Position numbers and translations under genes: made by a program
Shown: positions 1 through 5,468 of the stretch, one piece after another
How the letters are laid out: each line of letters opens with the position of its first letter
Numbering within the stretch: position 1 is the stretch's first letter
From: an uncultured bacterium
GTDB lineage: Bacteria; Bacteroidota; Bacteroidia; Bacteroidales; Marinifilaceae
Length of the DNA: 11,543 nt
Direction: 5' to 3'
Assembly (NCBI GenBank): GCA_905215395.1
Contig: CAJMQA010000089.1
Coordinates: forward strand, 1-11,543
Notes under the pieces: generated by a model
Told to the model about the DNA's origin: nothing
The model's input: only the letters and a program-made list of their open reading frames with translations
Database searches by the model: none

Positions 1-1324
1 ACTGGACGATAGTTGCACTTTGGCTCAGTCCCTGGTTGTTGGTGACGGTAAATGTTATGTTTTTAGGTACGTAATTGATGGGAATTGTGCTTGTGACGGT
101 GATTGTGCTTGTGGAGGCATTTACCGTAAACACAGGGAACTGTGCTTGCCCGCTGGTATAGGTGACATTCGAGGGAGTTCCTGTCGTGCTGTATTGTACG
201 CAGGAAGCTGTGATATTCGTTACGCTGACGGGCAGGTCGGAAACGTAGTTCAGCGTATAGGTGGATATGTTGGCCATGACAATATTATATTCACTGATTC
301 CGAGGTAGTGCTGGTTGACCGTTTTTAGTATGATTTGCCGGGTAGTCCAGTCGGTAATGGTACAGTTGCCGTTGACAGACACCGTACCGCTTTCGTTGTC
401 TGAGCCGTTGTGATCGATATATACAGTGACATCGTAAATCATATTACGGGCGATCCGCCCTGTTTCAGGTCTGCCTGCATATTTATTTACGGGAATGCGG
501 TAATAATTGGCGAGCCGTATTCCGTAAGGTACGTTCACCATCAGGTATGTTTCCCCGGCAGATGAGCTTCCCCAGTTGTTTTCGTAGCAATAGAAAGTGA
601 ACGTTGAGAGTGATGTTCCGGTTACATATGGGGAATTGTCGAAATCGCCGCTTGTCAGTACCGGAGGATTGTTATCCAGAAGCGTACCGTATTTGGCAAA
701 ATGCCGCAGGGATACCTGTACTGTAGTGGCTCCCGCAACAACAGAGGACAGGCTGAACCTGACCCTGATTTTCGATATCGCCCGTTTGAGTGGTACATTC
801 ACGTTTACCATAGGAGTCTGTGGTGTCGGGTTCAAAATAGCCGATACTTTCCCGTCCATGCAAAAATCAGCCTGAGTCGTATGGCTTGTCACTGGCGTCA
901 GCGTCCGTAATGCTTTCAAAGCACCGAGTGTGATATTGCTCTGTACGCTGACATCCGACGGCAGGTTTACCACCGTATATATATCATAGGTCGTTCCCGG
1001 GCTGAAATTAGCCTGAGAAGTGCCCAGTTCCTTTGAAAATGTTCCGGTCCCTTGAAATGAAAGGCCTGTGAAAGCCTCGTAGCGGATACATTGCTGATTG
1101 TCCGCAGCATTTTGAGGGAAGACAAATACATGCATGTTTTTGATTTTGTTTTCATTGTACAAGTCATTGCCGGGTTCTGTCGCACGGGTCTCCGGTCCGG
1201 CGGTTTCGGGCTGCATGTTCAGGAATATTTTTCCCTGTCCGGTATCCGGTAGTACGCTATCCATTTCCTGATTACAAGCCCATAGCAAGATAACCGGAAG
1301 AATGATGTATATACTTTTTTTCAT
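1..1324 (-). CDS. Fimbrial tip/accessory lipoprotein, Mfa-like, 3' end off window
   Basis: The reading frame is open from an ATG at 1324 to the window edge: 441 codons, no stop. The first 17 residues form a lipoprotein signal peptide with lipobox LWAC (Cys17), so the product is predicted to be exported and lipidated. Arg47 in PETRATE lies 30 residues after the lipid Cys, a plausible maturation site. Residues about 55-325 look like an Mfa/FimB-type fimbrillin module (VFVFP near 66-70; VSVNGNCTITDW near 315-326). After it comes a beta-rich, Thr/Ser/Val-rich region (about 330-441) ending NNQGLSQSATIVQ, resembling the DUF4906-type C-terminal Ig-like region of large Bacteroidales fimbrial tip proteins. 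It is the fourth gene of the fimbrial operon, starting 7 bp after the preceding stop, so probably co-transcribed. The FimD/E or Mfa-tip analogy is inferred from order and domain style. The start is well supported by the signal peptide. Confidence 0.8.
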   Translation of the reverse strand, partial: MKKSIYIILPVILLWACNQEMDSVLPDTGQGKIFLNMQPETAGPETRATEPGNDLYNENKIKNMHVFVFPQNAADNQQCIRYEAFTGLSFQGTGTFSKELGTSQANFSPGTTYDIYTVVNLPSDVSVQSNITLGALKALRTLTPVTSHTTQADFCMDGKVSAILNPTPQTPMVNVNVPLKRAISKIRVRFSLSSVVAGATTVQVSLRHFAKYGTLLDNNPPVLTSGDFDNSPYVTGTSLSTFTFYCYENNWGSSSAGETYLMVNVPYGIRLANYYRIPVNKYAGRPETGRIARNMIYDVTVYIDHNGSDNESGTVSVNGNCTITDWTTRQIILKTVNQHYLGISEYNIVMANISTYTLNYVSDLPVSVTNITASCVQYSTTGTPSNVTYTSGQAQFPVFTVNASTSTITVTSTIPINYVPKNITFTVTNNQGLSQSATIVQ

Positions 1325-1331
1325 ATCCCAA

Positions 1332-2765
1332 TCAATTATAAGATGCAACCTGTGTAATTCTGATCCGGGTATCGGTGCCCGGATAACGGCGTTGTCCGCC
1401 TATCACCGGATTAATTGGAATTTCATTTCCTTCGACAGTGATATAAAATTCGGTATCCCGGGCTTCACCTGTCCATCTTTTCGAGGCCCTGACAGCAATA
1501 AATTCAGGCGAACCGGAATTGGTAAATCCGGAGGAAACTGCTGGACTACTGAGTCCTGCTGTAGAGGTGGTAAACCTGAAATCAAGTCCATTGGTCAGCG
1601 TTGCTGTCCAGGCTGCTCCGAAAGGAGCTTTTAATTCGAACTGAAATACTGCGTCTTCCAGGCCTCCTGCATTCGTATTCATAGTCTTGGCATTGTTTCC
1701 GCCCCAACTGTTTGACCAGGGGCTGAATACAAAATCATTGGAGGTGACCGGTCGTTCGTATTCGATGTTCTGCTGATTCCAGGGCAGGACATTTACATTT
1801 AATGTGATTTTTGAGTTGATATCGAGCAGTGCGAGAACCTGGTAAACATTGTTTTGCAGTAAAGAATATTTATTGCTGGTTTGATTATTATCAGTAATAT
1901 ATCCTTTGTAAGTATAGGTATTACTGTTGGAGTTTAATTTTATCTCCAGATAGGGGGCTGTTACCTGTACGGGAGAAAAGACTGTGACCAGATTCTGGTA
2001 ACTGTAGAATATAGCTTCCGCATCTCCCGGCCGTAATATGGTTCCATTGATATAAGGTGTCAGGGATGAAGTGTTGGTCACCGTTTGTTCGTAATACATC
2101 GGTGAAGAGGGCATCTGGGGTGTAGAAGCGGAATAGTCGAATTTCACTTCACTATTTCTCACCTGATTGCCCAGTTTGATATATTCAAGAGCGACTGCAT
2201 TCGAACCGAAATTCGTTCCCTTGTAAACATGTACATCTACCCGGGCTTGCAACCGACGGAGCTGCAAATCAATCTGGCGTCCGTTGTCTCCGGAAACTAT
2301 GGTCAGTGCTTGCCTGCCCACCATCAGTAAAGACGCCGGGGAAAATCCGCTGCTGCTTTCGGTGGTAAGGTTATCCAATTGTTGCCGGGTTGTCGTAGTG
2401 CTTAGTGTGAAAATACTACCATTGGCTTGTTTAAAGGTTTTTCCGGTATAGTTGGCGACTATATACAGCCATTTATCACCGGGTTTTGTTTCGATGGGAA
2501 TCTCCCGGGTCATTACCGCAGGAAAAGAAGGTACTAATGCCGCTTGCTCCGGGGCTGCATTCACATCGCTGCCGAACAGGTAGATTGCCAGGCTGCTGAA
2601 AGTCTGGTCCTGATTCATTGAATTAGGATCATTGGCTGCCCGTGTATTGATGGCCAGCTTTATCGGAACATATTCCGGCAGCTGCGCTTCCTCTAGTCCG
2701 GCCTCCCGTGAACAGGCTGCCAGTAAAAGAATTCCCGCCCATATGTTTATTAATCTGCGATTCAT
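1332..2765 (-). CDS. Mfa-like fimbrial accessory lipoprotein with extra C-terminal domain
   Basis: The product has 477 residues. The start at 2765 gives a clean lipoprotein signal (MNRRLINIWAGILLLAAC, Cys18). An ATG at 2795 overlaps the previous stop as ATGA, and one at 2825 is also in frame, but both put extra polar residues before the signal. Arg42 in NTRAAND, 24 residues after the lipid Cys, is a likely protease site for donor-strand polymerisation. Residues about 30-335 look like a fimbrillin-type module ending in the characteristic VNVLPW (324-329). About 135 further residues (342-477) form a second beta-rich domain (AAWTATLTNG near 384-393, closing RIRITQ near 467-472) that resembles BACON/Ig-like modules. 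It is third in the operon, matching the position of FimC or Mfa3-type accessory subunits; that role is inferred. Family assignment is by pattern, not search. Confidence 0.8.
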   Translation of the reverse strand: MNRRLINIWAGILLLAACSREAGLEEAQLPEYVPIKLAINTRAANDPNSMNQDQTFSSLAIYLFGSDVNAAPEQAALVPSFPAVMTREIPIETKPGDKWLYIVANYTGKTFKQANGSIFTLSTTTTRQQLDNLTTESSSGFSPASLLMVGRQALTIVSGDNGRQIDLQLRRLQARVDVHVYKGTNFGSNAVALEYIKLGNQVRNSEVKFDYSASTPQMPSSPMYYEQTVTNTSSLTPYINGTILRPGDAEAIFYSYQNLVTVFSPVQVTAPYLEIKLNSNSNTYTYKGYITDNNQTSNKYSLLQNNVYQVLALLDINSKITLNVNVLPWNQQNIEYERPVTSNDFVFSPWSNSWGGNNAKTMNTNAGGLEDAVFQFELKAPFGAAWTATLTNGLDFRFTTSTAGLSSPAVSSGFTNSGSPEFIAVRASKRWTGEARDTEFYITVEGNEIPINPVIGGQRRYPGTDTRIRITQVASYN

Positions 2766-2791
2766 TGTATTACCTGTTAATCCTGATGTGA

Positions 2792-3769
2792 TCATACTCC
2801 GGGGGTTATGCTGTTTATCTTCCATCCGTTGATAGAAACTGTGATCTGAACCTGGTTATTCTGCGACTGTATTCCTATCTCAAAAACAAACTCATCTTCA
2901 CGGTCGATATCCTGCTGTGTTTTATATTTCGGATTCTGTAAAATCTGATCGATCATATTCTGGTTGTAAATCTCCTCAGTGGTTTCGTTGTTTCTGACTA
3001 TCAGCCGGGGAGCCTGTCCCAGTATCAGGCGCATGGTCTTTAACTCCACCTGCATAGAGTTTTCTCCGACAGTCGTATTTTGCGGAGTATATTTGAAAGT
3101 TCCATGATTCAGGTCAATACTGTTGTCCGCGAGATATCTGCCGTTCAACGCTGTGATGTATACGTCGAAAGGCATTGCTGCTGTGTTGGCGGCTGTCAGT
3201 GTTGCCGGAGCCGCACCGGTTATCCTGACGATGATATTTTTAGTGTTTTTTATCAGCTCAACCTCTGTAACTTTTTCGTTATTATAGGAAGCAACTGCTC
3301 CTGTTATAAATCCGGCATAGAGATCGTCGGGTATGGTTGCCGGATAAAGATAATTTTCTTCACCACTTTCGTATTTCAACTCTGTGCGAAAATCAGAAAT
3401 ATCGGTCAGCCCTTTGCGAAGGTTGTTATAACCCTGACCATTCAGCTCTACTGTACGGAAAGCCGTGAAATCGCCACCATACGCAATTATACTGTACCTT
3501 CCTTCCGGAAGGGGAATGCGCATTACATAATCATTCGTTAAGTGACTTCCCTGGCCGGTGAAACTACCGGCATATTTCCCTTGCGCGTCGAATACGTATA
3601 CTGTTATTTTATGAATTTCCTTTCCAAAAAGATTGGAATATTGTTCATTTAGAGTATATCTGAACCTGAGCAATAACCGGCTTTCACACCCGGAGGTATG
3701 TTCCTTTAAGCATCCCTGTAAAAGTAGTAGTAAAGCCGGCAGGATATAGATAGATATACGTCTCATCAT
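2792..3769 (-). CDS. FimB/Mfa2-family fimbrial anchor lipoprotein
   Basis: The product has 325 residues. Its N-terminus is a typical FimB/Mfa2 anchor: a hydrophobic signal ending LLLQGC (lipid Cys20), a second Cys at 28, then SRLLLRFRYTLNEQYSNLF and the strand ITVYVFDAQGKYAG. In this family the protein sits in the outer membrane, starts the fibre and limits its length. Unlike its neighbours it has no TR/TK site in a free N-terminal segment, which fits an anchor that is not processed. It ends VSINGWKINSITPGV, sharing the V-x-V-x-x-W strand with the fimbrillin. The ATG at 3769 (or the adjacent one at 3766) is chosen because the signal peptide begins there; an in-frame TTG at 3853 would add 28 polar residues and lies inside the inverted repeat. 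It follows the major fimbrillin, as fimB follows fimA and mfa2 follows mfa1. Confidence 0.88.
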   Translation of the reverse strand: MMRRISIYILPALLLLLQGCLKEHTSGCESRLLLRFRYTLNEQYSNLFGKEIHKITVYVFDAQGKYAGSFTGQGSHLTNDYVMRIPLPEGRYSIIAYGGDFTAFRTVELNGQGYNNLRKGLTDISDFRTELKYESGEENYLYPATIPDDLYAGFITGAVASYNNEKVTEVELIKNTKNIIVRITGAAPATLTAANTAAMPFDVYITALNGRYLADNSIDLNHGTFKYTPQNTTVGENSMQVELKTMRLILGQAPRLIVRNNETTEEIYNQNMIDQILQNPKYKTQQDIDREDEFVFEIGIQSQNNQVQITVSINGWKINSITPGV

Positions 3770-3785
3770 CGGTTCGGTATTTGAG

Positions 3786-3864
3786 TATGAAGTTGTTTGA
3801 GAAGCAGCGCTGTTAGTCCGGGAAACATCAGCCGGGATATTCTGATTCTTCAAACAACTTCATA
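3786..3864. repeat. 15-bp perfect inverted repeat between fimbrillin and anchor genes
   Basis: TATGAAGTTGTTTGA (3786-3800) is the exact reverse complement of TCAAACAACTTCATA (3850-3864). Allowing one bulge and one mismatch, pairing continues inward through GAAGCAG (3801-3807) and CTGATTC (3842-3848), leaving about 34 nt unpaired. The structure covers most of the 109-nt gap: it begins 14 nt after the fimbrillin stop and ends 16 nt before the anchor ATG. In the minus-strand transcript no U-run follows, so it is not a classic intrinsic terminator. It may be an intercistronic mRNA hairpin that protects or uncouples the abundant major-subunit message from the anchor message. That role is inferred. 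Confidence 0.75.
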
Positions 3865-3878
3865 AAGATAGGTTATGT

Positions 3879-5129
3879 TTATTGCCAGTCGGGATTGATG
3901 TTATTGATCGTCCATGGCTTCACGGAAACTGTAGCCGTAACGGTTATATTTTCTTCATAAGGTTGTCCTGTCGCTTCATTGTGTGTGAAAACCAGATTGT
4001 CGATACGGTATACATTCCCCCGTTTGAATTCTGTTACCGGATTGTTCGAACTGTCTTTGTATTTGGTCACTGTGACATACAAGGTGTTTTTCCCTAAATC
4101 GTTCCCCTCATAGGTTACTTCTGTCAGTTTCAGGATCAGGTGGGGCACGTCGGCAGGAGTGCCTGTCACAAAAGTCAGGCTAGGGCATATCTGATAAGCC
4201 CATGCTTTTTTGGGATTATCTGACGGATTTGTATTCACGGCTCCGTTCGTTGTGCTGGGATAAAAAGTCAATCCGGAAGCTGTCGGGATACAGTAATCGC
4301 ACATCGCATTGTCTACCCAATCGGAAGGTGCTGCCGGGTTTCCGCCCACATAATAGGGGAAATCAGTATTGAACGGACTGAAATAAGGATCCCAGTTGGT
4401 GACCCATCCCGGTTGATTCCGTATGTCAACTGGCGCTCCTACGAGATAAGGAGTACCATTCAGTAATACATCCTGGTGGATATGATTCATAAATAAACCT
4501 GAAAGTTTATATCCGGTGATATCGGCATTTACTGCAGGAGCGCTGGGGCCGTCCTGATTCTGACAAGTGATCTGTCCCAGTTCAAAGCGGGCTACTAACG
4601 GAGTCAGCTCAACGGTTGCTGTATACTGATGTAAACCGCTTCCTGCCACAAAAGCAGAGCTTTGTCCTGCCATAGGCACATAAATGGCATTGTCCTGTAA
4701 CTGATCAATCCGGAAACGGGCTTCCGTTTTACCTGTGCCGGTTACCACCGGATAAGTAGTTCCGGCAGTGGTCCGCATATTGGCAATAAAATACAGCGTA
4801 GTGGCTGTGTTTGGAATACCCGTTATTGTCACTGTTTTATTACCTGCGGTGGAAGTGGTATTAGCAAGGGCACTGACTTCCTGGGCAGTCAGTTCGCGCT
4901 GATGGATGTTATTGCCTGAATTATCAATAAAATAGATTTTTCCCGAACCGATCACAGCATATTCGGTGTCTCCTTTTTGGTCGGTAATACTTTTCGTCTG
5001 AGGGGTTTGTTTGACAGTCAGTGTGACTGTATTTTCTCCTATTGTTTCTTCAGGAGCCGGAGCATTATCCTGCTTGTTGCAGGCAAACAGACTCCCGGTT
5101 ACGATGGCCATAAACAGAATTTTTTTCAT
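3879..5129 (-). CDS. Major fimbrillin (FimA/Mfa1-type) lipoprotein precursor
   Basis: The product has 416 residues. The ATG at 5129 begins a lipoprotein signal (MKKILFMAIVTGSLFAC, Cys17). Lys46 in TPQTKSITD lies where fimbrillins are cut by a trypsin-like protease to open the groove for donor-strand exchange; here it is Lys, not the usual Arg. The body is Thr/Asn/Gly-rich with alternating beta strands, and the end has the fimbrillin pattern FKRGNVYRIDNLVFTHNE (368-385), then VSVKPWTINNINPDWQ. First position in the operon and an anchor gene next to it argue for the fibre-forming major subunit. The mature part holds four cysteines (189, 277, 280, 315), including CDYC. An in-frame TTG at 5171 is not used as the start because it would only translate the AAC repeat of the leader. 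No convincing promoter is visible upstream. Confidence 0.85.
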   Translation of the reverse strand: MKKILFMAIVTGSLFACNKQDNAPAPEETIGENTVTLTVKQTPQTKSITDQKGDTEYAVIGSGKIYFIDNSGNNIHQRELTAQEVSALANTTSTAGNKTVTITGIPNTATTLYFIANMRTTAGTTYPVVTGTGKTEARFRIDQLQDNAIYVPMAGQSSAFVAGSGLHQYTATVELTPLVARFELGQITCQNQDGPSAPAVNADITGYKLSGLFMNHIHQDVLLNGTPYLVGAPVDIRNQPGWVTNWDPYFSPFNTDFPYYVGGNPAAPSDWVDNAMCDYCIPTASGLTFYPSTTNGAVNTNPSDNPKKAWAYQICPSLTFVTGTPADVPHLILKLTEVTYEGNDLGKNTLYVTVTKYKDSSNNPVTEFKRGNVYRIDNLVFTHNEATGQPYEENITVTATVSVKPWTINNINPDWQ

Positions 5130-5142
5130 AGTCTTTAATTTA

Positions 5143-5157
5143 GTTGTTGTTGTTGTT
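5143..5157 (-). repeat. (AAC)5 trinucleotide repeat in fimbrillin leader
   Basis: Five perfect AAC units on the minus strand (GTT on the plus strand) end 13 nt before the fimbrillin start codon. A-rich unstructured leaders favour translation in Bacteroidetes, so it may act as a translation enhancer. Its short-repeat nature could also allow length changes by slippage. Confidence 0.6.
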
Positions 5158-5262
5158 TTATAACTAAGCAAATCAGGTCTTTTTTATGGTTAAACAGTAG
5201 TCCGGGTGAAAAGGTTACGAAAATATTTAGGGCTTTTCTTTTTTATCGCATTCCCGGAAAAT

Positions 5263-5305
5263 GAAGAAATAAAAAAGAACCGGCCGGAAATTTTAATTTT
5301 TCTTC
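5263..5305. repeat. Imperfect palindrome centred on CCGGCCGG in divergent intergenic region
   Basis: GAAGAAA (5263-5269) and TTTCTTC (5299-5305) flank, almost symmetrically, the perfect 8-bp palindrome CCGGCCGG (5280-5287); the DNA between is A- or T-rich. It lies between the fimbrillin start and the ABC-F promoter, so it could be a protein-binding site for either side. The rest of 5158-5262 is AT-rich and shows no recognisable gene or clear minus-strand TAnnTTTG box. Confidence 0.4.
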
Positions 5306-5325
5306 AGCTGTAAAATAATTATTTG

Positions 5326-5333
5326 TACTTTTG
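5326..5333 (+). promoter_or_regulatory. Bacteroidetes -7 box TACTTTTG for the ABC-F gene
   Basis: TACTTTTG matches the Bacteroidetes -7 consensus TAnnTTTG exactly. A -33 TTTG is not clear at the expected distance (the stretch near 5297-5305 is T-rich). The box lies inside a short inverted repeat, TGTAC-TTTT-GTACA (5324-5337), which could double as an operator. Transcription would start near 5340, giving a leader of about 130 nt. Confidence 0.6.
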
Positions 5334-5356
5334 TACACGAATCAAAAAATACTGCG

Positions 5357-5374
5357 ATGTATATAAACAATTAA
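5357..5374 (+). CDS. Putative 5-codon leader ORF (MYINN) upstream of ABC-F gene
   Basis: An ATG about 17 nt after the predicted transcription start opens a five-codon frame, Met-Tyr-Ile-Asn-Asn, ending in TAA. Its last three codons overlap the 5' strand of the closing stem of the leader structure, so a ribosome paused here would block that stem. Two more tiny frames follow in the leader: MGRE (5400-5414) in the loop of the second stem and MAFV (5431-5445) across the second and third stems. Very short leader peptides are known in translational attenuators, including that of Bacteroides tetQ. Translation of these frames is not shown; any AT-rich leader contains chance micro-ORFs. Confidence 0.4.
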   Translation: MYINN

Positions 5375-5461
5375 TAGCTGGTTTTATTAAACCGGCACCA
5401 TGGGGAGAGAGTAGATAAGTTTTCGGTTTAATGGCCTTTGTGTGAGGCCGCTGTTAATTGT
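5367..5461 (+). promoter_or_regulatory. Structured leader RNA, putative translational attenuator
   Basis: Three nested stems can be read directly. P1 pairs 5367-5378 (ACAATTAATAGC) with 5450-5461 (GCTGTTAATTGT): 12 pairs with one G-U. P2 pairs 5386-5394 (ATTAAACCG) with 5424-5432 (CGGTTTAAT): 9 perfect pairs around a purine-rich 29-nt loop. P3 pairs 5433-5437 (GGCCT) with 5445-5449 (AGGCC). P2, P3 and P1 abut without unpaired bases on the 3' side, forming a three-way junction with one 7-nt linker (5379-5385). The 3' strand of P1 lies 8-19 nt upstream of the ABC-F ATG, so folding would hide the ribosome-binding region. No U-run follows, so control would act on translation rather than by termination. 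Structure is seen; regulation is inferred. Confidence 0.55.
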
Positions 5462-5468
5462 AGTTTAT

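Noticed and set aside
1315..1321. A7 tract right after the start codon of the last fimbrial gene (also 5120-5126 in the fimbrillin) as phase-variation switches
   Set aside because: These are the Lys codons of ordinary lipoprotein signal peptides (MKK) and seven A is common at such starts in AT-rich genomes.
2766..2825. Start of the accessory fimbrial gene at ATG 2825 or 2795
   Set aside because: They would place 10-20 polar residues before the lipoprotein signal; the ATGA overlap at 2795 remains possible but ATG 2765 gives a standard signal peptide.
3801..3849. Phase-variable invertible segment between the 15-bp inverted repeats
   Set aside because: The 49-bp spacer is short for a serine or tyrosine recombinase inversion, holds no promoter box on either strand, and no recombinase gene is nearby; an RNA hairpin is simpler.
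5218..5225. Minus-strand TATTTTCG as a -7 box for the fimbrial operon
   Set aside because: It has one mismatch to TAnnTTTG and no -33 TTTG at a proper distance, so the promoter of the fimbrial operon is left unassigned.
5442..5468. Longer ABC-F start at GTG 5442
   Set aside because: The extra nine residues (MRPLLIVVY) are not family-like, lie within the third stem of the leader, and ATG 5469 begins the ABC fold directly.
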